A stretch of 51,317 nucleotides of DNA, from NCBI GenBank assembly GCA_029250825.1, contig JAQXEN010000034.1, forward strand, positions 1-51,317, written 5' to 3'. Shown here piece after piece: positions 44,299 through 51,317 of the stretch. Position numbers and translations under genes: made by a program. Under the pieces are notes generated by a model. That model was not told the DNA's origin. It was given only the letters and a program-made list of their open reading frames with translations, and made no database searches. The DNA is from Porticoccaceae bacterium (GTDB lineage: Bacteria > Pseudomonadota > Gammaproteobacteria > Pseudomonadales > Porticoccaceae). Numbering within the stretch: position 1 is the first letter of the stretch; each line of letters starts with the position of its first letter.

Positions 44299-46077
44299 TT
44301 AGCGGCCAAGCTCAGGGGTTACCCGCAATACCTCTTCCATGGATGTGATGCCGGCGGCGACTTTTTCGGCCCCGGCTATGCGCAATGTTTTCATGCCCTG
44401 AGAAATTGCCTCCTGGCGAATTTCTTGGATATCAGCCTCACTACTTATATAGGTGAGCAGGGCATTCGTCAACGGCATTATTTCGTAGATACCTTCGCGG
44501 CCTAGATATCCGGTGTTGCGGCACTCGAGACAGCCGGCGGGTTGATAGACATTATGCGGTGGCGGCATCGCAGCAGAGCCAACTAACTCTTGCCAAGCAT
44601 CGGTGTCACAGGCCACTTCTCGGCGACAGTCTGGACAGAGGCTGCGCACCAAGCGCTGGGCCATCACACCATTGAGTGTGGCTTTAATGAGGTGAGCGGG
44701 GAGCTTGAGATCGAGGAGGCGACTGATGGCAGTGGGGGCGTCATTGGTATGCAGAGTGGAGAGCACCAGATGTCCGGTGAGCGCTGCCTGAACAGCCATC
44801 TCGGCGGTGGCCTGATCACGGATTTCACCGACCATAATAATATCTGGATCCTGACGCATTAAGGTGCGAATACCGGCGGCAAAATCAAAATCGATGGCTG
44901 GCTGAATCTGACTTTGGTTAAAGCTATCGACCACCATTTCAATGGGGTCTTCCACAGTGCTGACATTTACCGAATCCGTTGCCAGCTGTTTTAAGCTGGA
45001 ATAGAGGCTGGTGGTTTTACCGGAGCCGGTGGGGCCGGTGACCAAAACAATACCATGGGCGCGCTTGATCATCGACTGCCAGTGAGCATGGTCCTCGGCC
45101 ACTAGGCCAAGCTGGGTGAAACTGCGCAACAGCACATCCGGATCAAAGATCCGCATCACTAGCTTTTCACCAAAGGCGGTGGGCATGGTGGAGAGACGTA
45201 GCTCCACTTCTTGGGCATTGGGAGCTTTGGTCTTGATACGCCCATCCTGAGGTCGGCGTTTTTCCGCGACATTCATGCGCCCAAGAATTTTTAGGCGGCT
45301 GATCATCGCGGTCATCACGTTGTCTGGCAGTTCGTAGACCAGATGCAGCACACCATCGATGCGAAAGCGCACCTTGCCCTTGCCGCGTCTCGGTTCCAGA
45401 TGAATGTCACTGGCGCGCTGCTCAAAGGCATACTGCAGCAGCCAGTCGACAATATTAACTATATGCTGATCCTGAGCATCGGCGTCTTTAAGCTTGCCCA
45501 CTTCAAGCAGCTGCTCAAAGTTGGCGATGCCAGTGCCGACACTGGCCGAGGAACCGGCACCGAAAACAGATTTCGCCAGAGAATAAAATTCGAGAGTGTA
45601 TTTTTTGATTTCAGCGGGATTGGCCACCACAGTTTGAATAGCCCGCCGAGAAGTCTGCTCAAGACTTTCCACCCAACTGCGGTCGAAGGGTTGCATGGTG
45701 GCTATCACTAGCTCGTCACGACTGACCTTAAGACAAAGAATGCCGTAGCGCTGTGCATAGGCAAAGGACATGATCCCAGTGACGGCGGGAACATTAATTC
45801 TTAAGGGATCTATATGGGCCAAGGGCAGACAGGCTTTTTTAGCCAGCCACTCGCTGAGTATTTCCAAGTTCAGAGGTTGCCGATTTGGCCCCTCCACAAG
45901 CTGCTTGGCGGCAATAATTTCTAGAGGGTGCAATAGGGCTTCACTAGGATTGCGCTGAGTGCTGGCAATCTCGGCAGCATCTGACTGGGCGAGCAATCCA
46001 TCACTGATCAGATCTTTTAACGTTGTTCCGAGATCTAAGCCGCGAACAGGGCTGCTGCGCACCGATGTCTTATTCAT
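44299..46077 (-). CDS. GspE/PilB-family type II/IV secretion ATPase, orphan
   Basis: Hexameric motor ATPase of the PulE/GspE/PilB family, 592 residues from the ATG at 46077. The N-terminal MshEN-like region covers about 1-190 (HPLEIIAAKQL, ANPAEIKKY). The core has the RASDIHLEP Asp box start, Walker A GPTGSGKTTS (about 346-355), Walker B-type DIIMVGEIRD, and the histidine box TGHLVLSTLHTNDA. A zinc site is formed by CPDC and CLEC in the C-terminal part. AGGAG lies six bases upstream, while a TTG at 46083 would sit on it. No pilin, prepilin peptidase or inner-membrane platform gene is in the window. It heads the glnE-ilvE-glycosyltransferase run. Confidence 0.9.
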   Translation of the reverse strand: MNKTSVRSSPVRGLDLGTTLKDLISDGLLAQSDAAEIASTQRNPSEALLHPLEIIAAKQLVEGPNRQPLNLEILSEWLAKKACLPLAHIDPLRINVPAVTGIMSFAYAQRYGILCLKVSRDELVIATMQPFDRSWVESLEQTSRRAIQTVVANPAEIKKYTLEFYSLAKSVFGAGSSASVGTGIANFEQLLEVGKLKDADAQDQHIVNIVDWLLQYAFEQRASDIHLEPRRGKGKVRFRIDGVLHLVYELPDNVMTAMISRLKILGRMNVAEKRRPQDGRIKTKAPNAQEVELRLSTMPTAFGEKLVMRIFDPDVLLRSFTQLGLVAEDHAHWQSMIKRAHGIVLVTGPTGSGKTTSLYSSLKQLATDSVNVSTVEDPIEMVVDSFNQSQIQPAIDFDFAAGIRTLMRQDPDIIMVGEIRDQATAEMAVQAALTGHLVLSTLHTNDAPTAISRLLDLKLPAHLIKATLNGVMAQRLVRSLCPDCRREVACDTDAWQELVGSAAMPPPHNVYQPAGCLECRNTGYLGREGIYEIMPLTNALLTYISSEADIQEIRQEAISQGMKTLRIAGAEKVAAGITSMEEVLRVTPELGR

Positions 46078-46228
46078 AATCAACTCCTGTTGGTATTCGA
46101 TAGCCCTTTTGTATCCATAGCTATTCTGTCCCTGCCATTCATCAATTTTAGTCGCTAATTTGGATAGAGGTAGCGCAAATTAATCAATCCGCTAAACTCA
46201 GTGCAAACGAACAGAAAAGAAGCTCACT

Positions 46229-47350
46229 ATGGAACTCAGGGATTTACTCTCGCGGATTATTCGCAGCAATTCGATTAGCAGTATCAATCCGGCGATCGAC
46301 CAAGGTAATCGCGAGGTCATTGATCTGCTAGCGAATACTCTAGATGAGTTGGGCTTCACCACTGAGGTTATGGATTTGGGCAATAACAAAGCCAATCTCA
46401 TCGCCACCTATGGCAGTGGTCCCGGCGGTTTGGTGCTGGCGGGCCACACCGATACCGTGCCCTGTGACGAATCACTCTGGGATAGCAGTCCCTTTGAGTT
46501 AAGTGAGCGGGATAATCGCTGGTACGGTCTCGGCAGCTGCGATATGAAAGGTTTTTTCCCTCTGGCTATCGAGGCGTTTAAGGCTCTGTCAGTTAAAGGC
46601 TTAAAACAGCCACTGATTATTCTCGCCACCGCCGATGAGGAATCATCAATGGGCGGAGCCAAAGCGCTAGTGGAGGCGGGGGCACCCATTGCACGCAGCG
46701 CAGTGATCGGCGAGCCAACCAATATGCGCCCGGTGAAAATGCACAAGGGCATTATGATTGAGAAGCTGACGATTACCGGCAAGTCAGGGCATTCCAGCAA
46801 CCCGGCACTGGGCAACAATGCCATGGAATCCATGCAGCGTATTCTCGGCCAGTTGATGGCGATGCGCGACCGTATGAAACAGCACAAGCATCCGGGGTTT
46901 TTAATCGATCACCCGACACTCAATTTAGGCTGCATTCAGGGTGGCGATAATGCCAACCGCATCTGCGGCCACTGTTTTCTGGCCTTTGAGATTCGTCCGT
47001 TGCCGGGCATGGATCTGCAACAGCTGCAAAAAGATATTGAGCGCGAGGTTTCCAAGACCGCTGAGGCGGACAAGATGGACTGGAAGCTTGAGAAGCTGAT
47101 TGTGCCGCCATTCTGTGGCGATGAACATTCCGAGATTGTTGCGCTCTGCGAAAAGCTTACCGGTCATCGCGGTGAATCCGTGGCTTTTGCCACCGAGGCA
47201 CCCTATCTGCAAGAGCTGGGAATGGACGTGGTGGTATTGGGTCCGGGCGATATAGATGTCGCCCATCAGCCCAATGAATTTCTGCCGCTGGACCGAGTTC
47301 AACCAACAATTAATTTTTTATCTCAACTTATTGGTCACTCTTGCTTATAA
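46229..47350 (+). CDS. argE: acetylornithine deacetylase
   Basis: M20-family metallohydrolase that releases ornithine from N-acetylornithine. It has 373 residues, near E. coli ArgE (383). Metal and catalytic residues are His73 and Asp75 in GHTDTVP, Asp105 in GSCDMKG, Glu137-Glu138 in ADEES, a Glu in FATEAPYL and a His in AHQPNE. AAGAAG lies about six bases before the ATG. It is divergent from the GspE-like gene across about 150 bp with no visible ArgR-type box. argA follows after seven bases, so the two arginine genes can form an operon. Confidence 0.94.
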   Translation: MELRDLLSRIIRSNSISSINPAIDQGNREVIDLLANTLDELGFTTEVMDLGNNKANLIATYGSGPGGLVLAGHTDTVPCDESLWDSSPFELSERDNRWYGLGSCDMKGFFPLAIEAFKALSVKGLKQPLIILATADEESSMGGAKALVEAGAPIARSAVIGEPTNMRPVKMHKGIMIEKLTITGKSGHSSNPALGNNAMESMQRILGQLMAMRDRMKQHKHPGFLIDHPTLNLGCIQGGDNANRICGHCFLAFEIRPLPGMDLQQLQKDIEREVSKTAEADKMDWKLEKLIVPPFCGDEHSEIVALCEKLTGHRGESVAFATEAPYLQELGMDVVVLGPGDIDVAHQPNEFLPLDRVQPTINFLSQLIGHSCL

Positions 47351-47357
47351 TCGCGCC
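47346..47357 (+). promoter_or_regulatory. -10 box and discriminator directly before argA
   Basis: TATAAT (47346-47351) overlaps the argE TAA and is followed by CGCGCC and then the argA ATG at 47358. A start at the usual distance from the -10 would fall on or beside the A of that ATG. No Shine-Dalgarno lies between. The -35 region is weak (no TTGACA-like hexamer at 16-18 bp). Confidence 0.5.
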
Positions 47358-48692
47358 ATGAATGCGAATAACAACCCCAATAACTACGTGCAGTTCTTTC
47401 GCGAGACCTCACCCTATATTCATGCGCACAGAGGTAAGACCTTTGTTATCGCACTGAGTGGCGATGCAGTTTCCCACGAAAACTTTCACAGCATTATTCA
47501 CGATATTGCGCTGATGCAGAGTCTTGGCGCGCATATAGTTCTGGTGCATGGGGCGCGTCCACAGATCGACCAACGCATGCAGGCAGCAAACTTGCAGTGT
47601 CGTTTCTCGCAGCAAGTTCGGATTACTGATGGCGCTGCAATGAACTGCGTTAAAGAAGCCGTCGGCTGGACAAGGTTTCAAATTGAGTCGGCACTCTCAA
47701 TGGGGTTGCCCAACTCACCGATGCATGGCGCGCGAGTGCGGGTTATCGGCGGCAACTTTATTACCGCTAAACCGGTTGGTGTTCGCAATGGCATTGATTT
47801 TCAGCGCGCCGGAGAGATTCGCCGCATAGATACAACAGCGATTCAGGATCAACTCGAAAGCGGCGCCTTGGTGCTGATGTCCTCGATTGGGTTTTCGCCA
47901 ACAGGCGAGGCCTTTAATCTGGCTTATCAGGATGTCGCCACTCAGGCGGCTATTGCTCTTAATGCCGAGAAGCTGGTTTTAGTTACTGGCGAGTCAGGCA
48001 TTCTCGATGCGGATAATAATCTGTTGCGCAGCTTGTCGCTGCCCGAGGTGGCGGATCTTAAGGCGAGCCTGAAAAAAGCCGTCGGTGATGAATCCTCTGT
48101 TTACTGGTTGATGGCCTCAGCCTATCAAGCCTGTCGCAACGGTGTTGATCGTGTGCATCTGGTTGGCTGTGACGACGATGGCGCTCTGCTGCGTGAGTTA
48201 TTTACTCGCGAGGGCTGTGGCACGCTGATTATGAAAGATCATTCTGAGGTTATCAGACCCGCTAATATTGATGATGTCGGCGGTATTCTCGATTTAATTT
48301 CACCTCTTGAACAGCAAGGCATTTTGGTTAAACGTTCTCGTGAACTATTAGAAACAGAGATCTCACGATTTATGGTGGTTGTGCATCCCGAGGGAACACT
48401 GCTCGGCTGTGCTGCGCTCTATCCAATTGGTACTAGTGATGCCGGTGAATTGGCCTGTGTGGCAACTCATCCTGAGTTTCACAATCAGGGGATTGCTTCG
48501 CGACTGCTCAAATGCCTTGAAAAAGATGCCACTGACACGGGCCTGAAAAAACTCTTTGTGCTGACAACCCAGACTGCCCATTGGTTTAGAGAGCAGGGTT
48601 TTACAGAAACTGCCCTCAATGATCTACCCATTGAGAAACAATCGCTCTATAACTATCAGCGCCAGTCACGAATCTTTAGCAAAAGCTTGTAG
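47358..48692 (+). CDS. argA: N-acetylglutamate synthase (amino-acid N-acetyltransferase)
   Basis: First step of arginine synthesis, acetylating glutamate. From the ATG at 47358 it has 444 residues, matching E. coli ArgA (443). The N-terminal amino-acid-kinase-like domain (about 1-290, HRGKTFVIALSGDA and HGARPQID) binds arginine for feedback control. The C-terminal GNAT domain (about 295-444) has ELACVATHPEFHNQGIASRL, the acetyl-CoA site, and LFVLTTQTAHWF. The frame is open upstream inside argE, but that extension lacks similarity. There is no Shine-Dalgarno; translation may be coupled to argE or occur on a leaderless transcript. Confidence 0.95.
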   Translation: MNANNNPNNYVQFFRETSPYIHAHRGKTFVIALSGDAVSHENFHSIIHDIALMQSLGAHIVLVHGARPQIDQRMQAANLQCRFSQQVRITDGAAMNCVKEAVGWTRFQIESALSMGLPNSPMHGARVRVIGGNFITAKPVGVRNGIDFQRAGEIRRIDTTAIQDQLESGALVLMSSIGFSPTGEAFNLAYQDVATQAAIALNAEKLVLVTGESGILDADNNLLRSLSLPEVADLKASLKKAVGDESSVYWLMASAYQACRNGVDRVHLVGCDDDGALLRELFTREGCGTLIMKDHSEVIRPANIDDVGGILDLISPLEQQGILVKRSRELLETEISRFMVVVHPEGTLLGCAALYPIGTSDAGELACVATHPEFHNQGIASRLLKCLEKDATDTGLKKLFVLTTQTAHWFREQGFTETALNDLPIEKQSLYNYQRQSRIFSKSL

Positions 48693-48710
48693 CGCAGTTT
48701 TTTCTGCGCT
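48691..48710 (+). terminator. hairpin at the argA stop codon
   Basis: AGCGCAG (48691-48697) and CTGCGCT (48704-48710) pair perfectly around TTTTTT and overlap the last two bases of the argA TAG. No T-tract follows. The same arms occur after mscS. Confidence 0.4.
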
Positions 48711-48726
48711 GTGCTTTCTGCTATCC

Positions 48727-48755
48727 TTGCACTCCTTTATATTTTTTATTAATTT
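48727..48755 (+). promoter_or_regulatory. candidate promoter of ilvD
   Basis: TTGCAC at 48727-48732 and TAATTT at 48750-48755 are spaced by 17 bp in the AT-rich leader. The -10 match is modest. No leader peptide rich in branched-chain residues is seen, so classical ilv attenuation is not supported. Confidence 0.3.
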
Positions 48756-48777
48756 TTAACACCTACAGAGAGATAAC

Positions 48778-50613
48778 ATGCCCAAGTACCGATCCCACAC
48801 CACGACTCAGGGTCGTAACATGGCGGGAGCCAGAGCTCTTTGGCGCGCCACCGGCATGAAAGATGACGACTTTAATAAGCCAATGATCGCCATCGCCAAC
48901 TCCTACACACAGTTTGTTCCCGGTCATGTTCATCTCAAGGACATGGGCGACCTGGTTGCCGCAGAAATTGCCAAAGCCGGTGGTATTGCCCGCGAGTTTC
49001 ACACCATTGCTGTGGATGACGGGATCGCCATGGGTCATGACGGTATGCTCTACTCATTGCCATCGCGGGATATTATTGCTGACTCTGTAGAATATATGGT
49101 CAATGCTCACTGCGCAGATGCGCTGGTGTGTATTTCTAACTGTGACAAAATTACTCCAGGTATGTTGATGGCAGCTATGCGCCTGAATATACCGGTTATT
49201 TTCGTTTCCGGCGGCCCTATGGAAGCCGGTAAAACCAAGCTTGCGGATCACAAACTCGATCTGGTCGATGCGATGGTTATCGCCGTCGATGACACTGCCA
49301 GTGACGAAAAAGTTGCTGAGTATGAGCGTTCCGCCTGCCCCACCTGCGGCTCATGCTCGGGTATGTTTACTGCCAACTCTATGAACTGTCTAACTGAGGC
49401 CCTGGGACTATCCCTGCCCGGTAATGGCACTGTCTTGGCCACGCATTCGGATCGCCGCGAGCTGTTCCAACAGGCGGGCCGTACCATTGTCGACATAACC
49501 CGCAAGCATTATGAGCAGGATGATTATTCGGTACTGCCACGCTCGGTCGCCAACTTTAAGGCGTTTGAAAATGCCATGGCGCTGGATATCTGCATGGGTG
49601 GTTCAACCAATACTATCCTGCACCTTTTAGCCGCCGTTCAGGAAGCGGGTATTGAGTTTGATATGGCTGATATCGACCGACTATCAAGAGTAGTTCCGCA
49701 GCTATGTAAAGTGGCACCGAATACGCCTGAATACCATGTTGAAGATGTCCATCGCGCCGGTGGCATTATGGCTATCTTGGCAGAACTGGATCGTGCCGGT
49801 CTTATCCATAACGACATACCTACAGTGCACTCTGCCACGCTAAAAGATGCACTGGATAAATGGGATATTGTCAGCGGTAATGTCAGTGAAGAGGTGAAGA
49901 CTTTTTATAAGGCTGGCCCTGCGGGCATTCCCACTCAGACGGCGTTTAGCCAGAGCACGCGATGGCCATCACTGGATGCTGATCGAGCCAATGGCTGTAT
50001 CCGCAATCTGGAAAATGCCTTTAGCCTTGAAGGGGGACTGGCGGTATTAACCGGCAATCTGGCACCCGATGGCTGTGTGGTTAAAACCTCTGGCGTTGAT
50101 GAATCTATCCATGTTTTTGAAGGCCCGGCATTTATTACTGAAAGTCAGGATGAGGCTGTTGCCTGTATTTTGAATGATGAGGTAAAAGCGGGGGATGTAG
50201 TTATTGTTCGCTATGAGGGCCCTCGTGGTGGTCCCGGCATGCAAGAGATGCTCTATCCAACCAGCTATATCAAATCTAAGAACCTCGGTAAGGCCTGCGC
50301 GCTGATTACTGACGGTCGCTTTTCCGGTGGAACCTCGGGTCTGTCCATTGGTCATGTCTCACCGGAAGCTGGTGCCGGCGGCAATATTGGTCTGGTACAG
50401 CAGGGCGATACCATTCGTATTGATATCCCCAATCGCAGTATTGATGTACTGGTCTCTGACGAGGAACTTGCCAGCCGTCGTGCAGCACAGGATAAGGCTG
50501 GGTGGAAGCCGGTAGAAGAGCGTCCACGCAAGGTTTCAGCATCGCTTAAAGCCTATGCCAAACTGGCAACTAGTGCGGATAAGGGTGCAGTGCGAGATCT
50601 ATCTCAGCTATAA
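48778..50613 (+). CDS. ilvD: dihydroxyacid dehydratase
   Basis: Iron-sulfur enzyme for the third step of valine/isoleucine synthesis. It has 611 residues, near E. coli IlvD (616). Cluster-binding cysteines are seen in SNCDKITPG (Cys about 122) and CPTCGSCSG (about 192-200), with a third in VDDG-type neighbours of the N-terminal domain. [11 protein letters not shown] and [13 protein letters not shown] are family blocks, and [19 protein letters not shown] lies in the C-terminal barrel. GAGAGA precedes the ATG. It is followed at once by a strong terminator, so it forms its own unit or ends an argE-argA-ilvD run. Confidence 0.97.
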   Translation: MPKYRSHTTTQGRNMAGARALWRATGMKDDDFNKPMIAIANSYTQFVPGHVHLKDMGDLVAAEIAKAGGIAREFHTIAVDDGIAMGHDGMLYSLPSRDIIADSVEYMVNAHCADALVCISNCDKITPGMLMAAMRLNIPVIFVSGGPMEAGKTKLADHKLDLVDAMVIAVDDTASDEKVAEYERSACPTCGSCSGMFTANSMNCLTEALGLSLPGNGTVLATHSDRRELFQQAGRTIVDITRKHYEQDDYSVLPRSVANFKAFENAMALDICMGGSTNTILHLLAAVQEAGIEFDMADIDRLSRVVPQLCKVAPNTPEYHVEDVHRAGGIMAILAELDRAGLIHNDIPTVHSATLKDALDKWDIVSGNVSEEVKTFYKAGPAGIPTQTAFSQSTRWPSLDADRANGCIRNLENAFSLEGGLAVLTGNLAPDGCVVKTSGVDESIHVFEGPAFITESQDEAVACILNDEVKAGDVVIVRYEGPRGGPGMQEMLYPTSYIKSKNLGKACALITDGRFSGGTSGLSIGHVSPEAGAGGNIGLVQQGDTIRIDIPNRSIDVLVSDEELASRRAAQDKAGWKPVEERPRKVSASLKAYAKLATSADKGAVRDLSQL

Positions 50614-50637
50614 CGAATACCTGACAAACGGATAAAG

Positions 50638-50675
50638 AAAAGCCCGGGACTTTCAAGAAGTTCCGGGCTTTTTTA
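50638..50675 (+). terminator. strong rho-independent terminator after ilvD
   Basis: AAGCCCGGGACTTT pairs with GAAGTTCCGGGCTT with one bulge, then a run of T follows. It lies 25 bases after the ilvD stop. The A-rich side may also serve the convergent TPR gene. Confidence 0.9.
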
Positions 50676-50727
50676 TTTCTTTTTAAAAGGTCTTTATCTG
50701 CTTAAGCCTTTTATTTTCTACTGCCTT

Positions 50728-51317
50728 TTATTTACTGCAGCTAGGGACCGTAGCACCTACGTCACGAAGTTTTTGCAATCGTGCACCTTCAGTATCGGCG
50801 TAACGAATCCACTGTCTTGGATAGCGTTTACTCTTTTCAGTTTTGGCAACTTTAAGAGACTTTTTAAAGGCACCAATTGCATCTTTATAACAGTGCAGAT
50901 TAATAAGCGCATTGCCCATTACCAAATAGTTGGCCTCTGGACGTTTTACACCGCCCTTTTTGGCTGCGCGGCTGGCGGCGCGATAAGCTTCGGAGTCACG
51001 CCCAAGGTCTAGGTAAATACCTGCCAAACGAGACTGAAGGTTACCTGTATCAGATTTCTTTGAGGCACTCTCCAACGCTTTAACTGCACTATTCAAATCT
51101 TTCGATTGATACCAGGCCGTACCCAGCACTTCGAGATTCTTGGCAGAGCTCTTAATGATACCGTCAATCATGCCCTTTTCAATAATGCTCGCGGCACGAT
51201 AGGGAACTTCAGCACCCAAATACATATAAGCCATGCTCATAACTTGAGTTTCTTTGGTCAGCTCGCCATTCAGGTAGACAACTTCGGTAGCAACCAGGCG
51301 ATCCATCTCGCGCTCGC
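50728..51317 (-). CDS. TPR protein, C-terminal part, runs off the window
   Basis: The reading frame is open to the window edge, so this is the 3' part of a longer gene; the Met at 51306 is internal, since ER-E codons precede it. About 195 residues with several TPR-like helical pairs are seen: AASIIEKGMIDG, LGTAWYQSKDLNSAVKAL, RLAGIYLDLGRDSEAYRAA and LINLHCYKDAIGAFKKSL. The spacing and the KNLEVLGTAW and KRPEANYLVMGNAL wording recall TPR proteins that accompany TonB-ExbB-ExbD clusters in marine gammaproteobacteria. That link would be tested by the next genes, which are outside the window. It converges with ilvD. Confidence 0.75.
   Translation of the reverse strand, partial: EREMDRLVATEVVYLNGELTKETQVMSMAYMYLGAEVPYRAASIIEKGMIDGIIKSSAKNLEVLGTAWYQSKDLNSAVKALESASKKSDTGNLQSRLAGIYLDLGRDSEAYRAASRAAKKGGVKRPEANYLVMGNALINLHCYKDAIGAFKKSLKVAKTEKSKRYPRQWIRYADTEGARLQKLRDVGATVPSCSK

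Noticed and set aside
46084-46228. ArgR box upstream of argE
   Set aside because: No palindrome resembling the ArgR consensus could be found in the spacer.
47256-47357. Upstream extension of ArgA inside argE
   Set aside because: The 34 extra residues are the argE 3' end read in another frame and have no counterpart in ArgA.

Overview
The window reads as a continuous stretch of chromosome from a free-living gammaproteobacterium of moderate G+C. Housekeeping proteins (TypA, Dtd, Mpl, Uup, ParC/ParE, ArgA, IlvD, GlnE) match the Escherichia/Pseudomonas types closely. The order parC-parE-yqiA-cpdA-yqiB-nudF with divergent tolC is the gammaproteobacterial arrangement. PPi-dependent phosphofructokinase and a TonB-system-type TPR protein fit a marine lineage such as SAR92/Cellvibrionales, but that placement is inference. 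I see no rRNA, tRNA, CRISPR array, insertion sequence, phage or plasmid gene.

Layout. 1-5.2 kb: typA, a membrane GGDEF protein, tag, pip and dtd. 5.2-12.2 kb: mpl, a lipoprotein subtilase with a barrel-like C-terminus, PPi-phosphofructokinase, a D-2-hydroxyacid dehydrogenase and a small potassium-channel-like protein. 12.4-21.2 kb: an RND/MMPL exporter with an unusual acidic insert, uup, then gpmI-envC-ctpA (glycolysis, amidase activation at division, periplasmic protease). 21.2-24.8 kb is the only islet-like part: two related HTH genes, nnrS and an AT-rich unknown membrane gene. 25.1-34.4 kb: mscS, parC, parE, yqiA, cpdA, yqiB, nudF, and tolC on the other strand. 34.5-46.1 kb, all minus strand: waaA, an unknown protein, an LPS-kinase-like protein, a KpsS-type glycosyltransferase, another glycosyltransferase, ilvE, glnE and an orphan GspE/PilB ATPase. 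46.2-51.3 kb: argE-argA, ilvD with a strong terminator, and the 3' part of a TPR gene that runs off the window.

How genes fit together. Mpl and EnvC serve peptidoglycan recycling and remodelling. WaaA, the kinase-like protein, the KpsS-like protein and the second glycosyltransferase look like an envelope-glycan module around Kdo. ArgE and ArgA cover the first and the deacetylation steps of arginine synthesis. IlvD and IlvE belong to branched-chain amino acid synthesis, and GlnE controls glutamine synthetase.

Most notable: three tandem 14-bp units between gpmI and envC form a chain of four-codon reading frames linked by TGATG overlaps that ends on the envC start codon; a pentad-periodic acidic insert in the RND exporter; an uncharacterised protein beside the LPS-kinase-like gene; and a -10 box with GC-rich discriminator directly before argA that would give a leaderless transcript.
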